64,000 nt of DNA from Oscillospiraceae bacterium. GTDB lineage: Bacteria > Bacillota > Clostridia > Oscillospirales > Acutalibacteraceae. Positions 52,470-60,554 of the stretch are shown in pieces. The stretch spans positions 1 through 64,000 of the forward strand of contig SVOI01000001.1 in NCBI GenBank assembly GCA_015066465.1. Direction: 5' to 3'. Positions within the stretch are counted from its first letter, which is position 1. The number at the start of each line of letters is the position of its first letter. The position numbers and the translations under genes are program-made. The notes under the pieces are model-generated. The model did no database searches. It was not told the DNA's origin and was given only the letters and a program-made list of their open reading frames with translations.

Positions 52470-52751
52470 ATGAAAAAAATTATAATAATAATTCTTATGG
52501 CATCAGCAGTTCTTGCGGTAGGAGTTTATTGTCTTATAAATACTCTCATAGGAAATAGCAGTAATTACAACAGTTATAGCAATTCAGGAAGTAGTTATAG
52601 TAATTATAGTGGTGGGGGTTACAGTAGCGGAAGTAGTTATAGCGGCGGTAGTAGTTATGACAGGGATGCAGATTATGTTGCAGGACAATTTGGTGTAAGT
52701 TCTGATTCTGTAAAAGGTTCTGTCGGTGCATTAGCAGATGCAATAAGATAA
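52470..52751 (+). CDS. Small Ser/Gly/Tyr-rich membrane or secreted protein
   Basis: A 93-residue protein. One hydrophobic segment (IIIIILMASAVLAVGVYCLI) acts as signal or anchor. The middle, about residues 29-63, is almost only S, G, Y and N (SSYSNYSGGGYSSGSSYSGG), a low-complexity flexible stretch. A short ordered-looking tail (DYVAGQFGVSSDSVKGSVGALADAIR) follows. ATG 52470 after AAGGA is chosen over a longer frame reaching into the previous gene. Function unknown; the sticky Tyr/Ser/Gly region could mediate self-association (inference). Confidence 0.72.
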   Translation: MKKIIIIILMASAVLAVGVYCLINTLIGNSSNYNSYSNSGSSYSNYSGGGYSSGSSYSGGSSYDRDADYVAGQFGVSSDSVKGSVGALADAIR

Positions 52752-52756
52752 AATTG

Positions 52757-52800
52757 AAAAAACGAGATAGGACAAATAAAGTTCTATCTCGTTTTCAAAT
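52757..52800 (+). terminator. Terminator after the RCC1/zinc-ribbon operon
   Basis: A 13-bp stem with one G-U pair (52761-52773 with 52781-52793), extended by A-T pairs, 7-base loop, with T-rich sequence after it. The following 52801-52983 shows no gene. Confidence 0.85.
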
Positions 52801-52983
52801 TTTTTATTAATGAAAAAGTTTATTTATTATTTTATATACAAAAAAAATTCATATTTTACCTATATTATGACAGAAAGAAGAATAAAAAGGGAACAAGTTC
52901 AAGAGTTTTTCAAAACTTCTTATAACAAATGTTAAGAACAAGTTTTGCAGATGTAATTTTACCTCGTAAAACACACCTGAATC

Positions 52984-53012
52984 TTGCAACAAACTACAAT
53001 CTATGTTATACT
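52984..53012 (+). promoter_or_regulatory. Predicted promoter for the sialidase gene
   Basis: TTGCAA (52984-52989) and TATACT (53007-53012) are 17 bases apart, about 30 bases before the start codon. Confidence 0.65.
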
Positions 53013-53044
53013 AAAATGAATAATAATTAAAAAAGGTGATTATG

Positions 53045-54517
53045 ATGTCATTAAAAATAACAAATCCTTATGCGAGTGGTACTTTTAACAGTAAGCTTTT
53101 CAGAATACCCGCAATTCTTACGTTAAAGAATGGCAGAGTTTTGGCTTGTTCAGATATAAGATATGGTAACGGTACAGATGACCCTGCCAATGTAGATGTT
53201 GGTATTCGTTACTCTGATGATAATGGTGTTAACTGGTCAGAGCCAGCGTTTGTAAATGCGTTTGATGATATGGAATTTTTTGACCACAATAAAGCAATTC
53301 CTACTTCAGCGGCTTTTGTAGATTCTGCAATAGTGCAAGGTGAAGACGGAACAGTTTTCCATATGTGTGATGCGTGTCCAGCATATATGGGGCTTTGGAG
53401 TGCCGGTACTTATGGTAAAGAAAATGGTTTTATAGATGGCAAATTAGCGGTTTGTGATAAAACAAGTCACGAAAAAGCAGAAAGCACAAAGCTAAACAAG
53501 GAAAAATATCCATATTTCGTTGATGACTTTTCTGCAGATGGCTTTGCACCTGTGAAAAAATTCAGTGATAATGAAATTTATGACAACTACTATGTTGACA
53601 GAGATTATAAGGTTTATAAAAAATCAGGCGAAGAATACACACCGGTTTTAATTAAACAAATGAATAAAGATGGCTCTTTGAGTGATAAAGATATAATTGC
53701 AAATCTTTTTTACGCTTATTCACCTATAAAATGTTACCCTACATATTATTTATGGGTTAAGAAAAGTTCTGACAATGGTAAAACCTGGGGTGACGGCAGA
53801 ATTCTTAATTTAGAAATAGAGTCAAAAGGTTTTACCGGTTTTGCACCTGGTAGGGGTATTTCTATTGATTACAATGGTAAAAACAGAATTATTTTTGCAG
53901 TTTATGATAATAATGATGGTAGAGAATATACAAGTGTAATTTATACAGATGATGGTGAAAACTGGAAGCGTTCTAAAAAAGCAAATCAGGTAGGTGTTTC
54001 CGGTAAAAGCTCTGAAACACAATTTGTGCTTTTAAATAATGGCGTTTTAAGAATGTACTCAAGAAATACGGCAGGATATATAAGTTACTGTGACAGTATA
54101 GATGGTGGCGAAAGCTGGAGTGCATACAAACAGGATAAAGCTTTAGCTTATTGTAGTAACTGCCAGTTCTCTATAATAAACTACAGTAAAGAAATTGACG
54201 GCAAAAAGGTTGTTGTTATTTCTTACCCTTCAACAAAAATCAGAAAGCTTGGCGTAATAAGAGTTGGTATTGTAAATGACGATAACACTGTAGAGTGGCG
54301 TTACAGAAAAAATGTAACCGACTCTTTAAATCCATTTAGTTTTGTTTATTCTTGCATTACTGAACTTAGTGATGGTTCAATAGCAGATTTATATGAAAGT
54401 GATAAAGCAGAGCTTTCTTGCGTAAGATATACATTAGATGACTTGAAAGTAAATGATAAAGGAATAAGAGGTATTTCAAAAATCAAGTCAATTATCTATA
54501 ACAAAACAAGAAAATAA
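53045..54517 (+). CDS. GH33-type sialidase (BNR/Asp-box)
   Basis: A 490-residue sialidase-fold propeller. R20 in the FRIP motif (residues 19-22) is the first carboxylate-binding arginine. Asp-boxes are seen as SDDNGVNW, SSDNGKTWG, TDDGENW and DGGESW. An insert of about 90 residues between the first blades (around VDDFSADGFAPVKKFSDN) is larger than in minimal sialidases. There is no signal peptide or anchor, so the enzyme seems cytosolic, unusual for a mucin-degrading sialidase. No NanA/NanE/NanK genes are near. ATG 53045 has the best spacing from AAAGGTGA; ATG 53042 and GTG 53036 are alternatives. Confidence 0.85.
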   Translation: MSLKITNPYASGTFNSKLFRIPAILTLKNGRVLACSDIRYGNGTDDPANVDVGIRYSDDNGVNWSEPAFVNAFDDMEFFDHNKAIPTSAAFVDSAIVQGEDGTVFHMCDACPAYMGLWSAGTYGKENGFIDGKLAVCDKTSHEKAESTKLNKEKYPYFVDDFSADGFAPVKKFSDNEIYDNYYVDRDYKVYKKSGEEYTPVLIKQMNKDGSLSDKDIIANLFYAYSPIKCYPTYYLWVKKSSDNGKTWGDGRILNLEIESKGFTGFAPGRGISIDYNGKNRIIFAVYDNNDGREYTSVIYTDDGENWKRSKKANQVGVSGKSSETQFVLLNNGVLRMYSRNTAGYISYCDSIDGGESWSAYKQDKALAYCSNCQFSIINYSKEIDGKKVVVISYPSTKIRKLGVIRVGIVNDDNTVEWRYRKNVTDSLNPFSFVYSCITELSDGSIADLYESDKAELSCVRYTLDDLKVNDKGIRGISKIKSIIYNKTRK

Positions 54518-54531
54518 AGAAGTGATTTATT

Positions 54532-55458
54532 TTGAAAATATATCAGAAAATAGATGAATTAGTAGGTCATACCCCAATTTTAAGACTTAATAATATTGAA
54601 AAAGAGTTTAATTTAGAAGCAACTCTTTTAGTAAAATTAGAAAGCTTTAATCCAACAGGCAGTGCAAAAGACAGACCTGCAAAAGCAATAATTGAAAAAG
54701 CAGAAAAAGATGGAATTTTAAAAGAAAACTCTGTTATAATTGAGCCCACAAGTGGTAACACAGGCATTGGTCTTGCCGCTATTGGTGCCGCAAAGGGTTA
54801 CAAAGTAATAATTGTTATGCCCGAAACTATGAGCATTGAACGTCAGAAATTAATGACTTGCTTTGGTGCAGAGTTAATTTTAACAGATGGAAGCAAGGGT
54901 ATGAATGGTGCAATAGAAAAGGCTGAAGAATTAAAAAAAGAAATTCCAGAAGCAATTATTGCAGGTCAATTTGTAAATGAAGCAAACCCACTTTCTCACT
55001 ATGAAACTACTGGTCCAGAAATCTGGGAAGATACTGACGGTAACGTAGATATTTTTATTGCGGGTATTGGAACTGGTGGAACAATTTCTGGTACGGGTAA
55101 ATATTTGAAAGAAAAAAATAAGAATATAAAAGTAATTGGTGTTGAGCCAGAAAAATCTCCGCTTTTAACAAAAGGTGAGAGTGGCAGTCACGGTATTCAA
55201 GGAATTGGTGCAAACTTTATTCCCGAAACATTAGATAGAAATATTTACGATGAAATTATAGACGTAAAAGATGAAGATGCCTTAGAATACGGCAGACTTA
55301 TTGCTAAAAAAGAAGGCGTGTTAGTCGGAATTTCATCTGGTGCGGTGCTCTCTGCGGCAATAGAAGTTGCAAAACGACCTGAAAATAAAGGTAAAACAAT
55401 AGTTGCTCTTTTAACAGATAGAGGCGAAAGGTATCTTTCAACTGCAATGTTTTCTTGA
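54532..55458 (+). CDS. cysK: Cysteine synthase (O-acetylserine sulfhydrylase)
   Basis: A 308-residue PLP enzyme that makes cysteine from O-acetylserine and sulfide. VKLESFNPTGSAKDRPAKAII contains the PLP lysine, PTSGNTGIGLA is the substrate loop, GIGTGGTISGTGKYLKEK is the phosphate-binding loop and GISSGAVLSAA closes the site. The start is TTG with a modest GAAGTG site. CysE follows 13 bases later, a standard pair. Confidence 0.93.
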   Translation: MKIYQKIDELVGHTPILRLNNIEKEFNLEATLLVKLESFNPTGSAKDRPAKAIIEKAEKDGILKENSVIIEPTSGNTGIGLAAIGAAKGYKVIIVMPETMSIERQKLMTCFGAELILTDGSKGMNGAIEKAEELKKEIPEAIIAGQFVNEANPLSHYETTGPEIWEDTDGNVDIFIAGIGTGGTISGTGKYLKEKNKNIKVIGVEPEKSPLLTKGESGSHGIQGIGANFIPETLDRNIYDEIIDVKDEDALEYGRLIAKKEGVLVGISSGAVLSAAIEVAKRPENKGKTIVALLTDRGERYLSTAMFS

Positions 55459-55471
55459 AAGGAGAATTTTA

Positions 55472-56338
55472 ATGGATAAATTTCTCAACAATATGGACCT
55501 TATAACTGGTACTATAAAAGAAATAGACGTTATAAATAAAAAATCTAAAATTAAAACAACCGATGGCGAAGCAATGGTTTTAAACAGAAAAGAAGTTGTA
55601 AAAGTAATCAAAGATTTACAATCATTTTTGTTTCCTGATTACTACACTCACAGCGAAGGTAGCGAAAACGTACTTTCACAAACAGAGCTTCTTTTAAATA
55701 TTTATAATCGACTTGCTAAAGTAATTAAAGGTGCTTGTGAATTTAATGGTACAGATTTAGTATGCTCACCAGAAATTATCTGTGAAAAGTTTATAAAAAA
55801 GCTACCAGAAGTAAAAACTATGCTTTTAAAAGATATTGAAGCGCTTTACGAGGGCGACCCTGCTGCAAAATGCCGAGAAGAAGTGCTTATTTGCTACCCT
55901 GGTTTTTATGCTATTTCAATTTTCAGATTAGCACACGAATTATATAATTTAAGAGTTCCGCTTATACCAAGAATTATGACGGAATTCGCTCATGAAAAAA
56001 CGGGTATTGATATTCACGCTGGTGCTACAATAGGTGAATATTTCTTTATTGACCACGGCACTGGTATTGTAATTGGTGAAACAACCACAATAGGTAATCA
56101 CGTTAAAATTTATCAGGGTGTAACTCTTGGCGCAAAGAGCTTTAAAGTAGATAGTGACGGCAATCCTATTAAAGATATTAAACGTCACCCGGACATTGGC
56201 GATAATGTTGTTATTTATGCAAACGCTACTATTTTAGGCGGGGACACAAAAATCGGTAACAATTGTGTCATCGGCGGTAACGTGTGGCTTACAACATCAG
56301 TTTCTGATAATCAGACAGTTTATTATCAGGGTAAATAG
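55472..56338 (+). CDS. cysE: Serine O-acetyltransferase
   Basis: A 288-residue hexapeptide-repeat acetyltransferase. The N-terminal helical part (to about 165) is longer than in minimal Bacillus-type CysE and of the EpsC-like long type. The left-handed helix includes GIDIHAGATIGEYFFIDHGTGIVIGETTTIGNHVKIYQGVTLGA with the catalytic histidines, and RHPDIGDNVVIYANATILGG. It supplies O-acetylserine to CysK upstream. Confidence 0.93.
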   Translation: MDKFLNNMDLITGTIKEIDVINKKSKIKTTDGEAMVLNRKEVVKVIKDLQSFLFPDYYTHSEGSENVLSQTELLLNIYNRLAKVIKGACEFNGTDLVCSPEIICEKFIKKLPEVKTMLLKDIEALYEGDPAAKCREEVLICYPGFYAISIFRLAHELYNLRVPLIPRIMTEFAHEKTGIDIHAGATIGEYFFIDHGTGIVIGETTTIGNHVKIYQGVTLGAKSFKVDSDGNPIKDIKRHPDIGDNVVIYANATILGGDTKIGNNCVIGGNVWLTTSVSDNQTVYYQGK

Positions 56339-56343
56339 AAACC

Positions 56344-56376
56344 AACCCCAACAGTTTTCTGTGAACTGTTGGGGTT
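56344..56376. terminator. Hairpin between cysE and the convergent gene
   Basis: A perfect 13-bp stem (56344-56356 with 56364-56376) with a 7-base loop. The T tails are poor on both sides, so termination is likely but not textbook. Confidence 0.6.
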
Positions 56377-56383
56377 GATACAT

Positions 56384-57625
56384 TTAAAAATCAAGTTCTA
56401 ACAATGAATTTGTGTTACGTTTGTTTTGGGTGTAAAGATTGTTTACCTGTAAATAGAGATTATTAAAATCTACGTCACCATCTACAAGATAATAAATAGT
56501 AACCTGCTTTTGACTGTTTGCATCGACAGAAACAAAATAAAATCTTGAATCGGCATCATTTTCTGAAACGATAGCAAAAGCTTCATCTGTAAGAGATGTG
56601 TTTGAAGCATCAACTAAATCATAGGTTGAGCAGAATAAAGACCCAGCAGTATTATTTATGTTAGTTGCTTCAATAGTTACTGCTACAAGCTTCCTTTCGA
56701 TGAATTTTACATCCTTAATAGTGTCAATTGTGTTTACACCGTCACCATAAATAATTTCTTCACGGTTGTAGCCTTTTAAAGTGCCGTCGCTATTAGTTGT
56801 TTCAGCAAGGCTTTTTGGAGAGTACATATCTTTTTCGTTAATACCATTTACGCTATCGAAAATCTCTGCTTTTACAACTTTAATATTGTAGTAGGCATCA
56901 TTGTCAAAATCCCAGCCGTTTTCATAAACCTCGCCAGGTTTTACAATTTTTTCAACTTCTGGCATATCAAAAACAAACGCTTCAGAATGTGGTACACTTT
57001 CGTAGTCATAAGTGAGTGCATCATCTCCTGTTGCTTCAACAACCTTTAAATTGCTTAAAATTTTATTAAGCTCTTCTCTTGGAATGTGGTTGTTGAAGAA
57101 GCATTCAACTACAACGCCTTTTTCTTCAAAATAAATAAGTGCAAGGCTCATTCTGTTTTCGTTGAGAGTGAGAATTTCTGCTTCGTTTTCACCAAAAGAG
57201 GTTTTCTCTGTGGTTATAATATTTTTATATTCTCGTTTATTTACGGCATCAATTTTAAAGATGTTAAAAGAAAGACCGGCTTCACCATTGTAGTTATATT
57301 TGTATGGTGGCTCAAGCTCAGTAAATTCATTCGGAAGATAACCTAATTCAAATTTTACATTTTGTGGAGCTTCATTATAATCAATATCATCGTTTGTTAC
57401 AGTTGCAGAGTATCTTCCTGTTTTTTCGAGCCATTCACTTATTTCGGTGTAAGCAAATGCAGAAACACTTAAAAGAATTGCAGAAACTGCAGCGACTGCA
57501 GTTATCTTTAATATGCGGGTTTTATTTTGTTGTTTTTTACTGTTGCTCATAGTGTCAATCTCCTTGAAGGCATCCATAACGGCATTGTGAAAACCGTCAG
57601 GGATGTTATTTTTATTATTAATCAT
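56384..57625 (-). CDS. Membrane protein with DUF4367-like extracellular region
   Basis: A 413-residue protein of unknown function. A cytosolic N-terminus of about 38 residues (PDGFHNAVMDAF resembles the start of anti-sigma-like or DUF4179/DUF4367 proteins) precedes one helix (ITAVAAVSAILLSVSAFAY, about 41-60). The extracellular part has a first domain with FELGYLPNEFTEL and VVECFFNNHIPREELNKIL, typical of DUF4367, and a second domain of about 170 residues. Its start overlaps the XRE gene by eight bases, so regulator and membrane protein form a pair, as in signalling modules of Clostridia. Confidence 0.75.
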   Translation of the reverse strand: MINNKNNIPDGFHNAVMDAFKEIDTMSNSKKQQNKTRILKITAVAAVSAILLSVSAFAYTEISEWLEKTGRYSATVTNDDIDYNEAPQNVKFELGYLPNEFTELEPPYKYNYNGEAGLSFNIFKIDAVNKREYKNIITTEKTSFGENEAEILTLNENRMSLALIYFEEKGVVVECFFNNHIPREELNKILSNLKVVEATGDDALTYDYESVPHSEAFVFDMPEVEKIVKPGEVYENGWDFDNDAYYNIKVVKAEIFDSVNGINEKDMYSPKSLAETTNSDGTLKGYNREEIIYGDGVNTIDTIKDVKFIERKLVAVTIEATNINNTAGSLFCSTYDLVDASNTSLTDEAFAIVSENDADSRFYFVSVDANSQKQVTIYYLVDGDVDFNNLYLQVNNLYTQNKRNTNSLLELDF

Positions 57626-58076
57626 TGGTTTTCACTCCTTTTGTAGTCGACTCTTGTTGTTTTAATTTTTCACATTCAGCTCTGAGCTTACCGGTAAAGC
57701 TCTCAATAAATGAATCAGCGCTTAATTCATCCATTTTACTGAATGCTTCAAGAATGGTGTTTTTAATGGCAATTTCACAAAGATAAGGGGAGTGTAAAAT
57801 ATCATTTGTGATGTTGTAAAACAATTCTTCATTCTCGAAAACAAGTGCAACAAAATGCTCGTGTGTCAATTTTTGCTTTTTTGTACCGATTATGTCAAGC
57901 GGACTGCAGTTGAGAGCTTCGGCTAAATCACCTAACATATCGAGTGTAGGTTGATTTCTGCCGGTTTCCCAGTAAGAAATAGTCTGCCTTGTTACAAAAA
58001 GCTTTTCAGCAAGTGCATCTTGTGTTAAATTATTTTGTTTTCTAAGCCTTTTTATGTTTTTACTTATGTTTGCCAT
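57618..58076 (-). CDS. XRE-family transcriptional regulator
   Basis: A 152-residue regulator. The HTH is residues 5-60 (KRLRKQNNLTQDALAEKLFVTRQTISYWETGRNQPTLDMLGDLAEALNCSPLDIIG). The C-terminal 90 residues are helical and acidic without a known motif and may sense or dimerise. It precedes and overlaps the membrane-protein gene at 56384 and has its own promoter. Confidence 0.88.
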   Translation of the reverse strand: MANISKNIKRLRKQNNLTQDALAEKLFVTRQTISYWETGRNQPTLDMLGDLAEALNCSPLDIIGTKKQKLTHEHFVALVFENEELFYNITNDILHSPYLCEIAIKNTILEAFSKMDELSADSFIESFTGKLRAECEKLKQQESTTKGVKTND

Positions 58077-58101
58077 TGTGTCACTCCCATTCTTTAGTTT
58101 G

Positions 58102-58130
58102 AGTATAGCACTTCACACTTACAGAGTAAA
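58102..58130 (-). promoter_or_regulatory. Predicted promoter of the XRE/membrane-protein pair
   Basis: On the minus strand TTTACT (58125-58130) and TATACT (58102-58107) are 17 bases apart. The spacer contains a GTGTGAAGTG run that could hold an operator. Confidence 0.5.
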
Positions 58131-58143
58131 GCAAGTATATGTT

Positions 58144-58178
58144 GCAAAAAAATAAGGCGTTACTTCCGCAACGCCTTA
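58144..58178 (-). terminator. Terminator after the LRR/dockerin unit
   Basis: A 9-bp stem (58153-58161 with 58170-58178) and 8-base loop is followed on the minus strand by a run of seven T. Confidence 0.85.
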
Positions 58179-58190
58179 AATGTTTTTTTA

Positions 58191-58511
58191 TTAGCCAATT
58201 TTCTTAGCATCTTTAACTTTGATTTTGCCAATGAAAGGAACCTTTAAGAAACCATTACAAACATCATCTGTGAATGTAAGTGAAATTTCACAAGGCTTAT
58301 CGCCAGGGAGAATATCAACTTTTGCTTCACCAGTTAATGTGTCGCCATCTTCCTGAATGTTGTTGATAGCAATATCAGAAATTCCTAAATCTTCACCAGG
58401 AAGTTCAAGTGAAATTTTATATTCACCATTGTTATCAGCGATTGTGAAAACAGCAGAACCTTTAAAAATAATGTTGTTGATTTCTGCTTGCCATTTGCCA
58501 AGACCTATCAT
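58191..58511 (-). CDS. Small beta-rich protein of unknown function
   Basis: A 106-residue protein with no signal peptide. It alternates short hydrophobic strands (AVFTIADNNGEYKISLEL, FLKVPFIGKIKVKDAKKIG) with glycines and acidic loops, suggesting a compact beta-sandwich or lipocalin-like fold. I do not recognise the family. It starts 32 bases after the LRR/dockerin gene with a strong AGGAGG site, so it is co-transcribed with it. Confidence 0.65.
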   Translation of the reverse strand: MIGLGKWQAEINNIIFKGSAVFTIADNNGEYKISLELPGEDLGISDIAINNIQEDGDTLTGEAKVDILPGDKPCEISLTFTDDVCNGFLKVPFIGKIKVKDAKKIG

Positions 58512-58543
58512 TATATTGTCCTCCTCAGATTTTGTTTGATTAA

Positions 58544-59953
58544 TTATTTTATTCCAGCCGCAGTACGAAGAATAGCTCTTGTATCTGCAGTAGTAATTAC
58601 GTTTTTATCAGCACCAGTGGTAACAAAATCACAGGCTGTAATTTGCTCATCTGTAAGCTTTACTATATTTGCAGAAGCAAGAAGAGCAATTCGTGCGTCG
58701 GTTAAAGTAACAGCGCCATCGCCGTTAGCGTCACCTTTTAAAGAAAAATCATTTGATAATAGAACGACATATGTTCCTAAAGTATCTGTTTCATAAGTAG
58801 CACTCTTAAGGTCAGGTTGATTTGTAAGAATCTCAACGTCTCCGACTCTTGAAGAGAAAACCTTTGTGGCAGTAGGTATAAGTGCTTTTGAAGAATTATC
58901 AAAATTAATTCTGAATTCTCCAGTAGGAACATACACACTACCATTTTTAGAAAGGTAAATATCTAACACATAGCCTTCTGTATATTTTAAGCCAGAAAAG
59001 TCTGCATCAACAGAAGAAAGTGGGTGAACGTCAACCTTAAGCTCTGTACCATCAGGAATAACGTTCTGGGTGTCAGTAATAGTAACACCTGCTTTAACGT
59101 TTGTAATAGTAGGGCTTGAGTTTATATAGTTAAGACCCAATGATTTAATATATCTTGCAGCGTATGAGCCTTTAAGAGCGTAAACGCCATCAATAAGATA
59201 ATACTCTTTTGTACTGTCGTCAGAGTTTATTTTTCCGAGAAAAGCATCTGTGCCAATAGTTTTAATAGATTTTGGGAGACGAAGCTCAGTTAAATCATCA
59301 CAATGTGAAAACGCTAAAGCGCCGATTGTTTCAAGATTATCGCTGAAACGAACGCTTCTTAAATTCCAACAGAAAGAAAATGCTCTTTCGCCAATAGAAG
59401 TAACAGTGTTATACATATTAATGTTTTCTATCTGATAACAACGGTAAAAAGCAAAGTTAGAAACAGTTGTAACTCCGTTTGGGATTGTGAAGTCGCCACC
59501 TCTGCCTGCGGGGAACGCTTTTAGAATGGTTCTGTCTTTACTATAAACAACACCATCAACTGAACAGAAATAAGGGTTGTTATCTGCAACGTCTATTCTT
59601 AAAAGTGAATCACACTCATTAAATGCGTTGCTTGCTAAAGTAGTAAGAGAAGCAGGTAATTTAACGTAAGTAATTTTAGAATCTGCAAAAGCCTTTGAAG
59701 CTACTGCAAAAACAGGTAAATTGTCAATTGTTTCAGGAATTATGATTTTTTCATTTGTTCCGAGATATTGGGTGATGAAAATTCTGTTATTCTGAGTTCT
59801 GTAAACGAAATCACTTTTTGGTGCTAATGCAGGAACGTCATTTTTATATGCGGGTTTCTGGAGTGCTTCAGCCTTAGGTGAGTTTGGTAGAATTACCACA
59901 GATAAGACTAAAAGCGAAACAAGAAGAACAGAAATAATTCTAAATCGTTTCAT
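58544..59953 (-). CDS. Secreted BspA-type leucine-rich-repeat protein with C-terminal dockerin
   Basis: A 469-residue secreted protein. The signal peptide covers about residues 1-30. LRR_5 (BspA-like) repeats occupy about 70-250 (for example SIGERAFSFCWNLRSVRFSDNLETIGALAF). A beta-rich domain of about 140 residues follows, and the last 65 residues form a type I dockerin: GDANGDGAVTLTDARIAL is a good calcium loop, while the second copy (TGADKNVITTADTRAILR) is degenerate. A dockerin implies docking to a cohesin, either in a cellulosome-like assembly or on the cell surface. LRR_5 domains bind protein or glycan ligands. No cohesin gene is in the window. Confidence 0.88.
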   Translation of the reverse strand: MKRFRIISVLLVSLLVLSVVILPNSPKAEALQKPAYKNDVPALAPKSDFVYRTQNNRIFITQYLGTNEKIIIPETIDNLPVFAVASKAFADSKITYVKLPASLTTLASNAFNECDSLLRIDVADNNPYFCSVDGVVYSKDRTILKAFPAGRGGDFTIPNGVTTVSNFAFYRCYQIENINMYNTVTSIGERAFSFCWNLRSVRFSDNLETIGALAFSHCDDLTELRLPKSIKTIGTDAFLGKINSDDSTKEYYLIDGVYALKGSYAARYIKSLGLNYINSSPTITNVKAGVTITDTQNVIPDGTELKVDVHPLSSVDADFSGLKYTEGYVLDIYLSKNGSVYVPTGEFRINFDNSSKALIPTATKVFSSRVGDVEILTNQPDLKSATYETDTLGTYVVLLSNDFSLKGDANGDGAVTLTDARIALLASANIVKLTDEQITACDFVTTGADKNVITTADTRAILRTAAGIK

Positions 59954-59990
59954 CAGAGCATCCTTTCTGATTTTATAAATATATATAATA

Positions 59991-60019
59991 ATTATACTGT
60001 AATTCTAAAAGAAATTCAA
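59991..60019 (-). promoter_or_regulatory. Predicted promoter of the LRR/dockerin gene
   Basis: On the minus strand TTGAAT (60014-60019) and a perfect TATAAT (59991-59996) are 17 bases apart, about 40 bases before the start. Confidence 0.65.
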
Positions 60020-60063
60020 TAGGAATGTTTATACAATATTAAATATTTACAAATTATTTAAAG

Positions 60064-60101
60064 AACAAAAAGCAAAGCCACGAAACTAACGCTTCGTGGC
60101 T
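60064..60101 (-). terminator. Terminator after rpmB
   Basis: A 9-bp perfect stem (60076-60084 with 60093-60101) and 8-base loop; on the minus strand it runs into TTGCTTTTTGTT. Confidence 0.8.
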
Positions 60102-60152
60102 ATACTTCATGCTTATTGCTTTTCTTAATTAAACAGTAAGTTCACGTGTGAA

Positions 60153-60341
60153 TCAAACAGCGCGTGTAACCTTACCGGAGCGCAAGCAGCGTGTGCAAGC
60201 ATATACTCTACGTGGAGAACCATTAACAACTGCTTTAACTCTTTTTACATTTGGTTTCCAAGTTCTGTTTGAACGTCTGTGTGAGTGAGAAACCTTAATA
60301 CCGAAAGCAACGTCTTTACCACAAAATTCGCATTTTGCCAT
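60153..60341 (-). CDS. rpmB: 50S ribosomal protein L28
   Basis: A 62-residue L28. MAKCEFCGKDVAFGIKVSHSHRRSNRTWKPN and VYACTRCLRSGKVTRAV match the family, with two CxxC pairs (CEFC, CTRC) forming the zinc-ribbon version. AGGAGGTG stands before ATG 60341. A longer frame reaching 60413 runs through the promoter region and is not used. Single-gene unit with its own promoter and terminator. Confidence 0.95.
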   Translation of the reverse strand: MAKCEFCGKDVAFGIKVSHSHRRSNRTWKPNVKRVKAVVNGSPRRVYACTRCLRSGKVTRAV

Positions 60342-60403
60342 TGAGCTGCACCTCCTTCTAAAAATTTTAGGTAATTTAGCTCTACTGACAGAGCAACGCA
60401 AGT

Positions 60404-60432
60404 ATAATACCATCTTTGTTCACTGATTGCAA
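60404..60432 (-). promoter_or_regulatory. Predicted rpmB promoter
   Basis: On the minus strand TTGCAA (60427-60432) and TATTAT (60404-60409) are 17 bases apart, about 60 bases before the start codon. Confidence 0.7.
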
Positions 60433-60514
60433 GAGTTTTTTTAGTATTTTTGATAAATTTTGCATTTTAGCACAAGAAAGTGTGAAAAAAACTTAAATAT
60501 TTTTCCAAAATTGC

Positions 60515-60543
60515 TTGATTTTTTCAGAATTATCGTATATAAT
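60515..60543 (+). promoter_or_regulatory. recA: Predicted recA promoter
   Basis: TTGATT (60515-60520) and a perfect TATAAT (60538-60543) are 17 bases apart. Transcription would begin near 60550. Confidence 0.68.
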
Positions 60544-60554
60544 GACTTCATCGA

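Noticed and set aside
52560-52670. Repeated AGTTATAGC-like units as a possible CRISPR or minisatellite
   Set aside because: The units are irregular, without spacers, and stay in frame to encode the Ser/Gly/Tyr-rich stretch of a small protein.
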